Counted from the first letter of the stretch, positions 1 to 12,489 are shown. The stretch is DNA of 64,000 nt from Ampullaceana balthica (GCA_944989445.1 CALYLW010000012.1:2504001-2568000), one strand, 5' to 3'. Translations and numbers: made by a program. Notes: generated by a model from the letters alone, not told the origin.

Positions 1-146
1 ATAACAGGTCAATGGTTGAAGGTAATACAAAATTTCAGATTCTTTTGTGTTTTCAAAGACATTTTGTGAATTAGCGTTGAATTTATAAATATATTTCCCT
101 TTCTTTGTATTTAAATCAATCAAGTATATTTTAAAATGATTTCTAG

Positions 147-3100
147 GTAATTGTTTACCTGGATGGGTGCTTGATAAGCAGCGCTGCTACCGCTACATGG
201 GAGGAGCACTTCCATATGACAAGGCCAAAGAATTTTGCCTGGTATGATAACAGTTTTATTCAAAGTTTTTTATTACTGGATTTTTTTCTGTCATTGCTTC
301 ATTATGTTTTAATTTAATTGACAATCACCAATATATAAAGGAGCAAATACTGCTTTAATTTTTTGAGTGTTTATTCTTAGATGGAGAAAATATTGTAAAG
401 TGAAACATGTCTGTTTACTTTATGTCATTGTCTGTTTACTTTATGTCATTGTCTGTTTACTTTATGTCATTGTCTGTTTACTTTATGTCATTGTCTGTTT
501 ACTTTATGTCATTGTCTGTTTACTTTATGTCATTGTCTGTTTACTTTATGTCATTGTCTGTTTACTTTATGTCATTGTCTGTTTACTTTATGTCATTGTC
601 TGTTTACTTTATGTCATTGTCTGTTTACTTTATGTCATTGTCTGTTTACTTTATGTCATTGTCTGTTTACTTTATGTCATTTTTGCATTGGTAATTTCAT
701 AAAAGTTAAACTGTACCTGCTTACAAGGAACTTTATAATTCATCTTTCTATTAACAATTTGTTACAATATATTAGGGCCTAAGTTTAATACATCAAGTGT
801 CATATTTCTCTGCATTATGTTCTCACCAGCTTCATGGAGCATTTTTGGCTGAAGCCAGGGACAGGGCAGGTTTTTTCAATTATTTATTGCGGCTGATGGT
901 CATCGATCAAAGCTGGATTCAAAGAGTTTGGGTGATGTCTGAAACTGGGGGAGGCCGTTGTGCTGCATTTGAGAACACTTACCTAGTTTACGAGCAGGAC
1001 TGCAGTCGGAAATATTATCCCTTCATTTGTGAAACAGGTGAGATAGTTCAATTGTTTGTAGCAGCTTCACCATCATTTGTTAACCTGTCCACTTTGTCTC
1101 GGTAACATTTGTTTGATTACAATCTCAGTCTTTTTTTTTAAAAACTTGTTAAATCACTTCTTTTACAGTTAGGATTTAGAACCCTAACCCCTACCTCTTA
1201 CCCCTAACTCTAACCCCTAAACCCTAACCCCAACCCTAACACTAACCCCAACCCTAACCCCTAACCCTTAACCCCAACACTAACCCAAACACTAACCCTA
1301 ACCCTAACACTAACCCTAACACTAACCCTAACACTAACCCCAACCCTAACACTAACACATAATGATGTCAATAAATGTTAAGATTTTATTTTAAAATTTA
1401 TTCATAGTTGATTTTAAACATATTTTCAAAGAGCAGGATAGAGAAATGAAGCCTTTGAAGAATTTGTTTAATTAAGTTTATATATAGATTACAAATTATA
1501 TCTTTGACAAGCTACTTTTTTGTTTGTTTGTTAAAGTTAATCTTGCTTTCATGTCCTCATGATGAATCAAGAAACATTATTTTCTTAATGTAATTACCAG
1601 ACTTAAGCCTTGTTTCTTTACTTTTGAGTGCACATTTCAAATGTAAGCAGTATTAAAACTTCCTTTTTTTTTCTTTCAGATCCTCAAGTTACTGCTCCTG
1701 AGGAACTGACTTCAGCCATCATGGCTATGATCATTGGCATATCTGTTGGAGTGGGCGGAGTCATTATCATCGTCATCGTCATTGTCGCCATTCTTATGTG
1801 TATCAAGTCGAAACGTCGTGAAAAGGAAAGATTTGAGAGAACTGCCTCCATCAGGTCGTCCTTGAACAATCTGAATAAAATCAACAGCTCTCTCAGAGGA
1901 ACAAAGTCCAACCTAACGGCATTGTCCGGAGCTATGTCTAGGACACGCCTGGATGAGTTTGATGATAGATCCGTGGATTACTCTGACACTAAGCATTCTC
2001 AGAGTTCTGTCGTCAGTGATGATGTTGCTGAAAGTGTCAGCTCCGGCTATGCTCCCGAACCCAGAATTGTGACTCCGACAGTGACCCAGCAGCGAGATCA
2101 AGGAGGCCGGCCAACAGCTGCTGCTGCTGCTTCAGCACAACAACGATATAATGGGAGCCGACCATTGGCTCCTGCCGCCGCCGCCCAGCAGCGTGATAAT
2201 GGAAGACCGGTTCATAGTTTACGACCAGACAGGTCCAAGCCATTAGCAAAAACCCAAAATGTATTGAGAGGAGCTGAAGGAGGAAGACAGATGCATGAAC
2301 AAGATAGGATGAAAAAAGAAGACCATAGAAAGCGCTACACAAAAGAAGAGGAGGATGAAGAAAGCTCTGGTTCAGTAGACAAAGAAGACTTTGATTCAGA
2401 CAGCACCTTTGACGAAGAGGACGAGGATGACAAAAAAGAAAAGTATACCAGAAACAGAGGAACAAAAGATGAAAAGGATGGTAGAAATCCCATCAATAAA
2501 TCAAACGACAGGTATCTCCAAAACAGGGCAGGGGCTAATAATAAACCAGGTGCAGGACACTATAAAAAAGACGAGTCTGGAGACAGTGACTCCAGTGCAC
2601 AGAATTCAAACAGTAGCAGATCTGTGTCTAGTTTCACTGATCCCATTGTTACCCCTCCCAAAAATATGTTCCCCCCTCGCAGCACATCCAAAGACAATAT
2701 TAATGTTCAGAAGAATCCAAAATCCATTCAGGAGCCAATTAAATTATTGCCAGTGCCCATGGCCCGACCTAAACCGGCCCTACCGATGAGGCCCAGGGTT
2801 GATGAAATGAGGCAGCCGCTGGTGGCTAATAACGGAAGGGCATCTCCCTCCTCATCAGAGGCGTCATCACAAGCCTCGCAACGAGTTGCTGGTTCGGCAC
2901 CAACTCATAATTCTGATAGACTGTACACCAATGAGCCAGGGCCACAGCAGCCAGTCTATGATCCTGTGTATAATGGCTCATCATCACACCTGTATAAGAA
3001 CACGGCACCCTCGAGCCAAGGCTCCAACAGAGGCCCGTTCTACGACCCAGTTTATAGGGGGACGCCGTCTGACAGAAGCAGATCCACTGATCGGTATGAA

Positions 3101-3688
3101 CCCATGGAGTACAGCCCCTCGGCTGCTTACGGCGTAGATCAAGCCCCTGACACTGATTATATGCCGAGACCCATGGGCAGTGCTGCCTTGAACCGCAGCT
3201 TAGATCGACTGGCGGAGCCAGCCGCAAAACCCAACAATTTCCGCCGCCCGCTGGTTTCGGATATTGACAGTTACACGACGTCTCCGCGATCAGACACCGT
3301 CTACGGGCACAGACCGCCTCAGTCTGCCACAAGTAATCCAAGACTTGATGAATCCCTTCCTCCGAAACCAGGGGCAAGTTCATCCTCTGATAGATCTTAC
3401 CAGAACTTACCCAGGGGCAGCAGAGATCACCTCAACACTTTACCCCGTCCACCCCCGTACTCTGAGACAACATCGTATGCAGACTCTAAATCACGAAGTA
3501 GAGACAGGCTGGATCTCTCTGGAGCTCCTTCAGCCCACCGGCACAGAGGCAGCAGAGAAAATCTGGATGAAAATCCACCACCTTATTCCCCTGGCAGCAA
3601 TATAAGTGTGCGACCATCTGGCGACGTCCTGTACCTCAATCGAGGCTCAAGGCCCAAAAAGCATGAATCGGTTGAAACAGAGATTTAA
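147..3688 (+). CDS. Transmembrane C-type lectin-domain protein (3' part of gene, three exons visible)
   Basis: Three exons join in phase: 147-241, 830-1037 and 1680-3688. The 5' part lies outside the window. The first two encode a C-type lectin domain: it opens CLPGW, has the RCYRY and FCL elements, a WIQRVWV core and a closing YPFICE. I see neither the EPN/QPD nor the WND sugar/calcium motif, so classic Ca-dependent sugar binding is doubtful. Exon three starts with a short stalk (DPQVTAPEEL), then a hydrophobic Ile/Val-rich membrane helix of about 25 residues, then a basic stop-transfer (KSKRREKER). The remaining roughly 630 residues are low-complexity cytoplasmic tail: three QQR-x-GRP-like repeats, an acidic block, two YDPVY motifs, repeated SRDxL/SREN elements, two PPPY motifs (near 3450 and 3576) and a C-terminal ETEI that fits a class I PDZ ligand. 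Inferred role: surface receptor or adhesion protein with a scaffold-binding tail. The in-frame ATG at 1628 is in the intron and is not the start. Sure of lectin plus membrane segment, unsure of ligand and name. Confidence 0.8.
408..680 (+). repeat. Minisatellite, 21-bp unit, 13 perfect copies
   Basis: Thirteen tandem copies of a 21-bp unit beginning tgtctgtttacttta. I see no differences between copies. It lies in the intron between the two lectin-domain exons. Because 21 is a multiple of three, long ORFs run through it, but there is no reason to think they are translated. Confidence 0.97.
1181..1356 (+). repeat. Degenerate interstitial telomere-like CCCTAA repeat
   Basis: About 175 bp of CCCTAA, CCCCTAA and ACACTAACCCTA variants on the plus strand, the C-rich strand of the ancestral animal telomere repeat TTAGGG. 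It is imperfect, with insertions and A/C changes, and lies in the intron before the last lectin-gene exon. Confidence 0.85.
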
Positions 3689-4830
3689 CAACTTAAGTTG
3701 TTGTTTTTTTAAATATTTAATTATTTTAAATGCAACGATAAGTTGAAGTATTTTAAAGTCTGAGTTTAATTATTAAATGAATGACCTTTTAAAGGTGAAT
3801 ATATTTTGTAATTATAAAATAATTGCCTTATAAATTTTGTGAAATGTAAATAATAATTTTCTTTATTTTAAATTGACAAAACTATATTTTTAAAACCAGG
3901 AAATTAGCTGCTATCACCTTTTTTAGTAAATTTAAACAAAATAATAATTATTGTTTGTTCCACTTCACATCGTACCTTCTTTTACATTTGGCAATGGGAA
4001 CAGAAATCTGCCATGACCCATTAAAAACTCAAAGCACCTCTTGCATTGAGTCATTGAGATTGTAGGCTTAGAAACAGCTGGCATTACCTTAAACACTATC
4101 TGTTGCTCTTCTGAGAAACATGCAATCTGTGAATGATGGAACTATAGTCCAATGGGTCATCTCCATGATGTGTAAAGTTGGAAATGTTAACAATTTTGTA
4201 TATTGCTCACTATTAAACTATTGTCTTAGATTCAAATTATATGTACAGATAAGACTTTGATAGGTATATTTATATATACTGTACATAGCTCATAATTACT
4301 TTTACAGTTCATACTTTTATTTTTCTTCCTCTCCTCTCTCTTCAAATCATCTCCCACTAAACATAACATTCCATTCGTAGCAGCATGTTGTTACTCTCTA
4401 CATGACAACATGATTAGTGTATTGGTAAATTTTCTAGTTCTTTTCTGTTCATTTGTAATTTTAAAAACTTAATGTTTTACTATGCACAGTCACACATTCA
4501 TTTAATTTCATCACAATTACCATCTTTAAACATTACACAAATTTGGGACTTAATATTTTAGTGTGATATACTCTGATGTACATTTTTTCTCATCAATCAG
4601 AACTTGAATAGATTGTCATTTATAACTAAAAAGCTACTGATTTACTCTGTAGATATTTTTTGATTTTATATGCCTTTGTAAAAATGTTAGGATTTATTAT
4701 ACGGCATGGGAAGTAAGTTATGATCTAATCACAAAACTGTTGCCATGTAAAGGATCTTAGAGCAGTGTTAGAATTTTTTATAACATGTAAATAAATTCAA
4801 TCAAGAATAATCACACTAACAGTAACTGTA
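3689..4830. other. 3' UTR / downstream region of the lectin gene
   Basis: AT-rich DNA with no ORF or homology I recognise. It follows the stop codon directly, so at least part should be 3' UTR. The polyadenylation site cannot be fixed: AATAAA-like hexamers occur several times, for example near 4790. Confidence 0.5.
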
Positions 4831-5033
4831 CCATGAATGTATGTACCATGAATGTATGTACCATGAATGTATGTACCATGAATGTATGTACCATGAATGT
4901 ATGTACCATGAATGTATGTACCATGAATGTATGTACCATGAATGTATGTACCATGAATGTATGTACCATGAATGTATGTACCATGAATGTATGTACCATG
5001 AATGTATGTACCATGAATGTATGTACCATGAAT
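4831..5033 (+). repeat. Minisatellite, 15-bp unit, 13 perfect copies plus a partial
   Basis: Tandem copies of ccatgaatgtatgta: thirteen full units (4831-5025) and a final ccatgaat. I see no differences. It lies about 1.1 kb downstream of the lectin-gene stop, in possible 3' UTR. The unit is a multiple of three, which produces open frames on both strands that look like genes but are repeat artefacts. Confidence 0.97.
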
Positions 5034-6893
5034 CATAATGTGTATTTCAAACTTATAGGAAATTATTTTCAACCTATTAAGAGCTAGAAAATGCCATCCC
5101 TAAAATAATCGAGAGAAATAGTTCTATAGTGAGACCATTTAATATTGCTGTTTGTAATTGTTCCCTGTTGATGTATAAGCCTTTAGATAGAACATTCCAT
5201 TGTTTTAATATATTTCACTGTAAGATCTCTTACATTTTTATATATATATATATATATATACATTGTATATCCTTATTTTCAAATGTTGACATTTATGTTG
5301 ATGCAGGCAATAGTAAGAATATAGCCAGATCCTTGCTCAGAAATGTGTACTTCATACTGAGTGAATGATTTAACATATAGAATAATATTTAATATTTAAA
5401 ATAATTAGCAACACCAGATTAAATTATCTAACGACACTAAAGGGAATAAGGGTAAACAAGATGGCCTCATGTAAGTTAAATCCTTTTTAAAAATACTTTT
5501 TTTTCTTCTCATTTTATTTGATAACTAAATACAAAGCATGATTGGAAATCCATTAAACAGACCCACTTATTGATGGCATTGTTTTGTAGCATTGAAAATG
5601 TTCTTTTCATTCAACTTTTAGAAGACTCATGATGTAATCTCATGCCTATTTAGATCAATGGTCAAAGGATACATCTGTTGCCATTGATTTTTTTTACCTC
5701 AGAATTTTACAACAAATTTCAGTATCACCAATGAACATAGTAGACTGTGCATGCAATAATTAAAAACAGTAAGTTTGTTTTAGTATTGGTAACAAATTTA
5801 GTTTTTAAACCTTGAAATAAATGTTCAGGGTAATCTTGCTGATTATATTAACTAAGAGTTGGTTTTTCTTAAATTTTATTCAAGTTTTTCAATGCATCAT
5901 TTTCCAAAATCTTCTCTCCATTTATATATAAATGTATATCAGAAAGATTTATAGCCCATTATATTGCTAGTGCTATGTCAAATTTGTTATCTGATTTATA
6001 ACTTGAGTGCCTCACTCCTTAAAAAGGAAATGAAAATTGTGTGTCATGTCTATGTTTTTAACCAGTGGTAGAATTAGTGAGAAGGGACGACACTTGAAGA
6101 TATGCCATGACTGATAACATGCAAAAATAAAGAGATTTTTTAATAAATTTACCTTTTTTCCCTTTAATAATAAATTATAGTAAAATGTGAATACATGAAG
6201 CGTTGTCATTTGCATATTCTTCCTGGCTATTTTATAAAGTTCATCTACCACTGGTTTTAACAAACTATTTATTTTGTTTTGCTTAAATAGGATTTACTAT
6301 TTAAATAGTAAATTCCTAAAGTTCTTTTTTTTTAAAGTTATTTAACCAGTGTTAATTCCTTAAAGTCATGTTCTTGGATTGCCAGGATCTCATTTTTTCT
6401 GCCTTTGAAATACTATGTTCTGACACTTTCATTCACATGGCTCAAATGCAATCTTTACTATATAACCAATTTAGCCACTTTCACTATTGTCATTTAAATA
6501 TACAGAATACGTGATAGAATGAAAGATAAAATTATATGACAGCTTGAACATTCCCAAGTTTGCTCTTTTGTAACTTATTATAAGAGGAAAATAAATTCCT
6601 TGATGTACAGTGGATATATTGTTTATGCTCAGATGAATTGTATTCCATTTGTGTAACAGAGTTACCATAATAATGTAGACTTTTTATAGGCTTTTAAGCT
6701 ACAAGCTTATTCCATTTGATATTTTATTCTTCTAAACAAATACTGTACAAACAACAAGCAAAATAAATCATTTGATACATGCATGAACTGTTGATTGGTT
6801 TATGAATTTGGTTTGACCCTCCACTGTCAAAATCTCCTGCTGAAAATTGCTCACTGTCAGTTTCTACTGGCTAAAATATTTATTTTGATTGAC
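5034..6893. other. AT-rich non-coding region
   Basis: No gene seen. It contains a short (TA)n run at about 5240-5262. It could be distal 3' UTR of the lectin gene or intergenic DNA. Confidence 0.5.
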
Positions 6894-8019
6894 ATGAGCC
6901 TCTTGAGTGGCATGAGCCTCTTGAGTGGCATGAGCCTCTTGAGTGGCATGAGCCTCTTGAGTGGCATGAGCCTCTTGAGTGGCATGAGCCTCTTGAGTGG
7001 CATGAGCCTCTTGAGTGGCATGAGCCTCTTGAGTGGCATGAGCCTCTTGAGTGGCATGAGCCTCTTGAGTGGCATGAGCCTCTTGAGTGGCATGAGCCTC
7101 TTGAGTGGCATGAGCCTCTTGAGTGGCATGAGCCTCTTGAGTGGCATGAGCCTCTTGAGTGGCATGAGCCTCTTGAGTGGCATGAGCCTCTTGAGTGGCA
7201 TGAGCCTCTTGAGTGGCATGAGCCTCTTGAGTGGCATGAGCCTCTTGAGTGGCATGAGCCTCTTGAGTGGCATGAGCCTCTTGAGTGGCATGAGCCTCTT
7301 GAGTGGCATGAGCCTCTTGAGTGGCATGAGCCTCTTGAGTGGCATGAGCCTCTTGAGTGGCATGAGCCTCTTGAGTGGCATGAGCCTCTTGAGTGGCATG
7401 AGCCTCTTGAGTGGCATGAGCCTCTTGAGTGGCATGAGCCTCTTGAGTGGCATGAGCCTCTTGAGTGGCATGAGCCTCTTGAGTGGCATGAGCCTCTTGA
7501 GTGGCATGAGCCTCTTGAGTGGCATGAGCCTCTTGAGTGGCATGAGCCTCTTGAGTGGCATGAGCCTCTTGAGTGGCATGAGCCTCTTGAGTGGCATGAG
7601 CCTCTTGAGTGGCATGAGCCTCTTGAGTGGCATGAGCCTCTTGAGTGGCATGAGCCTCTTGAGTGGCATGAGCCTCTTGAGTGGCATGAGCCTCTTGAGT
7701 GGCATGAGCCTCTTGAGTGGCATGAGCCTCTTGAGTGGCATGAGCCTCTTGAGTGGCATGAGCCTCTTGAGTGGCATGAGCCTCTTGAGTGGCATGAGCC
7801 TCTTGAGTGGCATGAGCCTCTTGAGTGGCATGAGCCTCTTGAGTGGCATGAGCCTCTTGAGTGGCATGAGCCTCTTGAGTGGCATGAGCCTCTTGAGTGG
7901 CATGAGCCTCTTGAGTGGCATGAGCCTCTTGAGTGGCATGAGCCTCTTGAGTGGCATGAGCCTCTTGAGTGGCATGAGCCTCTTGAGTGGCATGAGCCTC
8001 TTGAGTGGCATGAGCCTCT
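6894..8019 (+). repeat. Minisatellite, 18-bp unit, 62 perfect copies plus a partial
   Basis: Sixty-two tandem copies of atgagcctcttgagtggc fill 6894-8009, followed by a partial unit to 8019 (atgagcctct). Every copy reads identically. The unit has no stop in several frames of either strand, so three overlapping ORFs of about 390-420 residues exist: MSLLSG repeats on plus, MPLKRL and SRGSCH repeats on minus. These are almost certainly not proteins. Confidence 0.97.
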
Positions 8020-8573
8020 GCTGGAGAATGTTTGGCTCAATATTCAAACATGGAAATGTTCCAGACTGAATCAAATGAGTTTCTTCTTCAGCTCATTTGT
8101 TATTATGTTTGGTAAAACAGTGGTTCCTGATTTTTTTCATTTCTTAATACTTGTCCCCTCCCTTTCCTTCCCACTCCCCGATTCCCCATCACTGAGCCAG
8201 GTTTCTGTGCCATATGTCAACAATGACAGTGGAAAATATACATTTTATATCAAGGAATAAGATGAAAACGAATACACCGGTCGCTCTCTTTGGCTCTGGA
8301 TTTTACCTCAGCTAAGTTTTTATTTCTTTATATTCGTTGATTTGTGTACTATTTGTTCTGTTGAAGGAGGCTTTTTGCCGAAACGTTCGCTGTTTTGTTA
8401 CATCTTGTCAGGTTCACTCATACCCTGTTTACATGTTTTCGATCTACTAATCTATAAGCCTGATTGCAGTCTCGCCCACATTTTGTCCAATCATAACAGT
8501 GTGCCCCACAGTCTTCTAGAGAGGTGTATTGTCAAATTTCAGTCAAGTTCATCATGTTGTAATCGGCTGGATA

Positions 8574-8890
8574 GTGAAGTCAATAGTGCGCTCGCCTCAC
8601 AAGCTGAGGAGCGTGGGATCAAGCCCACGTTAAAAGCCACATTAAAAATGTTGATGAATGACTCTTGCTAAAAAGTCCTCCGCTGACCTGGAGAGGAGAT
8701 GGGCGCGCCGCCAAGGTCTACCAAGCCCCAAGAAAGTTTTAATGGAAACATTGGAACCCCCTACGACCACGAGGTTATGGGACAGCAAAAAACAAAAAAA
8801 TCAGATAACGCGTCTACCTCAGAAGCAGTGGTGATCTTAGAAACGATTTCTTACCTTCGTCAACTTATTATAATCATGCAAAAAATTTAG
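8574..8890 (+). mobile_element. SINE-like element with tRNA-related head
   Basis: The head starts near ggctggatagtgaagtc and carries a good Pol III B box (gggatcaagccc, 8615-8626) preceded by a tRNA-like arm around gctcgcctcacaagctgagg. A GC-richer body of about 240 bp follows and ends near an A-rich stretch at 8876-8890. It resembles tRNA-derived SINEs in layout; the family is not identified and the ends are approximate. Confidence 0.6.
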
Positions 8891-9658
8891 AAGCCTAATT
8901 TTGGCACTCTAGTACATTGGCGCGCTAGGAGGTGTGTACGCCACTGGGAACTAGAGGGCTGGTTACTTGGAGTACACCATCTCTAGGGAACAAAGAGCCT
9001 CGAATAATAAAATAAAGAATAGCTATACAGAAATAAAATACATTTTTAAAAAAGTAATACCATAATATACACGTGGACTAATGTTCCGTTTATCTTTGTC
9101 TTTTATATATACATAGGATTTTAATTTGTTTAGTGATTTTTTTTTGGGGGGGGGGTAAGGATAATAGGTGTTTCGGGTGGGGGTAGGGGTAAGGTTTTTA
9201 TTATTGATTTTTACAATGCTTACATGGTTGTGTCTAGAGTGCTGAGATCAGCTTCTGTTTAGAAATTGAAGATTGCCAGCACTATTTTTATTTATAGCTG
9301 CAATAGCAGGGCTTCTGAAAGTGTTACGTCATCATTCGAAGAAAGATATCGTTCGCCAAAATGACTAGGTAGAATTCTAAGAAATCCTAACTTTTCAGAA
9401 CCCGAGCCAGGAAATAAATGTGCGGGGACTTGTAGTTACCAGTTTATTGTGTAATAAAAATAGATAACTTATTAGAGTTATTCTATTTGGTAGTTGTTCT
9501 TTACTTTAGGCCCAGCACATTTACTCAGAATCGGTAATTTCCAATTTGTCTTTGACATCTAGCGACAGGACGTTTTCAAAGAAATGAGTGTCACTAACTT
9601 GTAATTGTAAACAAGATTTAAGATACAATGCATTAATGGCCTACCCGCATTATTATAC

Positions 9659-9726
9659 AGCTCTTTCCCTCCCTCCCTCCCTCTCTCTCCCTCTCCCTCC
9701 CTCTCTCTCTCTCTCCCTCCCTCCCA
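9659..9726 (+). repeat. Polypyrimidine CCCT/CT microsatellite
   Basis: Runs of ccct and ct, purine-rich on the opposite strand. It sits immediately next to the left edge of the transposon copy at 9727-10139. Confidence 0.9.
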
Positions 9727-10139
9727 AATGGGCCCTGGACTAATAGATGTTAACTGGAATTTAAAAAAATACAATCAAGTATTATATTAGTATTTTTACT
9801 CACCAATTCAGCGTCATGATTAGTTCTTAAGAAACAATAATAATAACATTACAATTTAATTTTAGTTACTCTATATGGTACAAAGTCAGAATTGTTTGTT
9901 GAGAATAAATAATATAATAACATCACAAGAAATAATTTTACAATTTGACCACTCACTTAAAAGGTGAAAAAGTTGACAAAAGGTTAAAATGCAAAAAAAG
10001 TTAAATTGTGTTAATAAACAGTGTAAACAATTTGTCTGAGGCCGTTTTGACCGAGGCCATTTAGACCGGGGCCTTTTTTGGTCGGAGCCGATTTGACCGG
10101 GGCCGGGGCCGTTTTGTCTGGGACCGTTTTGATGGGTCA
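9727..10139. mobile_element. Non-autonomous DNA transposon copy (GGTCACC / GTCAAAACGGCC family)
   Basis: This segment matches the element at 51288-52383 along its length (ggactaatagatg, tatttttactcacc, gtgaaaaagttgacaaaa, acaatttgtctg, ccgttttga). The right end is ggaccgttttgatgggtcac, preceded by several gaccggggcc variants that look like local duplications. The left terminal repeat is replaced by the CT microsatellite. No transposase remains. Confidence 0.6.
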
Positions 10140-11955
10140 CGAATATTTACGTTCCCTCCAATTATTTATATCGTTCATGTCTCTGTATGTTGTTGAAGTT
10201 TGATTTGTTGTTGGATTTTTTAAATAATAAAAAATTGATCAGGTGCAGTGATTTTTGCTTCAAAGACGGGGGCGGCTGACAAACTTGAGGAATCTATCAA
10301 ATGTACCAGCTCATCAGTCTCACGTTCTCAAACTACTTCAACCTTCTTTGTTTTCAGTTCAACAATAGCATACATTTAGAAGAATTTAGATCCAATACGG
10401 AGTTTGCAGTTTTAGGTGAAGGAACTTTAACATATCTGATGATACTTTCATCGTTTCTTTTAACAATTTCTTCAATGGTTTTTCTTTTATTTAGATAAAT
10501 ATGTCGTCTAACCTTTTTATAACAAAATTAACGACGCGAAATTTGCTGCCCCTAACAAAATGTCCCACATGGACTTCGCCCCTTCTCACTACGCCACTGA
10601 ATAAAAAATAATAAACGCCTAAGTAATTCATTTTTAAATGATAGTAGCAACAGGAACAAAGAAGTTAGGCTACTCTTCATACAAAATAATCGCAGCGATG
10701 GACTTACGTGCCAAGAGCTGATTTAATATCTCAAAATATATTTATATAATAATATGTATTCTCAAATGGTTTCAGTTTAGGGAATCACCAATTTTATTCT
10801 CTAAAATAAAACCTCATTGTCTTGTAAATTCTTCGCATAATATAGTGTAAAACAGGAAATTCCATGTAGCTATTAATATTGTTATTTTACATTTTAAAAT
10901 ATTTGTATCATTTCTATATTTGCGTAGCTTAAAGCTCTTGCTGTTTATGATATTTTTATTCATTTTTGTTAACTCTTTCGTGCCAACACCAAACAAAAGC
11001 AGTCATATGTCAGCTGGTCACAGTGAATGGAAAGATTATTTCCCTAAAATTTCTGGAGTATGTAATCAGTAATTTTAGAAAGAAGTAAAGAAGCATAAAT
11101 TAAATGCTTAAAAATTATATTGATTAAAATAGTTTTCATTTCTTAAAAATAAATAAATTAAAAGTTCATTTAAATGATAGGCTAGCGCTTAAGCTACCTC
11201 AAGTACCATTTTAGCACCGATGTCTATTGCTAAACAAGTGGCTTTCTGTTACGCAGGTCATTATTTCAATAGAGTGGACAAAAAAATCATACTCCTATAG
11301 ATGTTTGGATAAAAGTCCCCACACTCCTGTATTTTATTAATTTATTTTTTTGGTGTGTGTGTGTGGAGGGGGGGGGGATTGCGTGAGGCCAACCAGCATT
11401 TTTGAGCTATGCACTAGCCTGCTTTATCTTTGTCTCTGGGGGAAAATTATAATAATAACTTTGAATTTCTCCTTTTTAACCACTGGTTTGAAGTATGCAT
11501 TAAAAAAAAAGAAGAAGAAGAGTGAATTCTATTTTCGTATCGTATCGTTTTACAAGTCAATCGTCGGAACTTTTACAATATTTATTCAATACGTGTCATA
11601 TGACATCACATGTCATACGGGTGCACACAGGACCGTTGTGATAACTCTACGACCCGCCGAGGCTGCCAATGGCGGGGGAGGAGGGGGGAGGCTCAGATAT
11701 TTAATTGTACCAACTACCAAGTGCACAATTTAGTTTAAGACCTTGAGAGTGAGTATTGAAAGCAATGCGCAACAATAAGTTTAAAAGAAGACATTGGCCA
11801 GGTAATTTCCGTCATCAAATTAAATGATATTTAGTTTTTGTGAACACTATTTTAAGCCATGAAATGTGTAGACCTACCGCGTTTCAAAATGCAAGTTAAA
11901 AAAAAATGTCCTGGGGAAAATTCTGGTAGTATAACGTCAGCACATATTCTGCCGC
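10140..11955. other. Intergenic region upstream of cysteinyl-tRNA synthetase
   Basis: No gene recognised. AT-rich with G-runs and a gtgtgtgtg/G9 run near 11352-11378. It separates transposon debris from the presumed promoter at about 11960. Confidence 0.5.
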
Positions 11956-11960
11956 AGACC

Positions 11961-12042
11961 TATAAAATCTATAAAAGGTAGGTTAAGTCAAGATTCGTGA
12001 GTCTGCTGGGAGGATCGTAAAGTCAATTTAAGAAGCAACACG
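11961..12042 (+). promoter_or_regulatory. Candidate promoter (TATA) and 5' UTR exon of cysteinyl-tRNA synthetase
   Basis: Two TATAAAA matches at 11961-11967 and 11970-11976 are followed by a short GC-richer stretch that ends in a good splice donor, caacacg|gtgagata, at 12043. The first coding exon starts at an acceptor at 13812 with 17 nt of 5' UTR before its ATG, so a separate non-coding first exon is expected. Inference from position and motifs only. Confidence 0.4.
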
Positions 12043-12489
12043 GTGAGATAATAGTTTTTAAAATATTTTTATTTTGGTTATTTTAAAATTGTAACGTTAC
12101 GTATTTATATTTATGCGAAAAAAATCAAATGGCTTCATTTTGAAATTTATTCATAGGTTTAAGAAACTACAGTCTTCAATTATTATTTTTTTTACTTAAT
12201 GATTATTGCTAGATTAACGTCGCAGTATCTGTACTGTAGCAAACTGCTCACTCGTTAAGTGATTTTCGTTAACTGCTTGAGTTGAATAAATATCTGTTAT
12301 TTATTGACAAAGACTAAAGAAGTACGAGATCCAATCAATAAGTAAAAAAATTCAAATCATATTTCACTTGTAATGAAAAAAAATAAGGTAGTAAAGGGCG
12401 GTAATTCTTTAGAAAGTATTTAAATCACTTTCGTGTATACGTATGTTTGGGGTGGGGAGGGGGGTCATTGACAACGATGTCAAGTCACG

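Noticed and set aside
367..702. ORFs with CLLYVIV / MSVYFMSL repeats
   Set aside because: Frames through the 21-bp minisatellite in an intron.
1628..1679. ATG at 1628 as start of the 686-codon ORF
   Set aside because: A strong acceptor (ttctttcag) ends at 1679 and joins in phase to the lectin exon ending at 1037; the upstream codons are intron.
4797..5087. ORFs with MNVCT, MYHEC or IHGTY repeats
   Set aside because: Frames through the 15-bp minisatellite.
6795..8074. Long ORFs on both strands (MSLLSG, MPLKRL and SRGSCH repeats)
   Set aside because: They are frames through a perfect 18-bp minisatellite whose unit length is a multiple of three; no splice, start or homology support.
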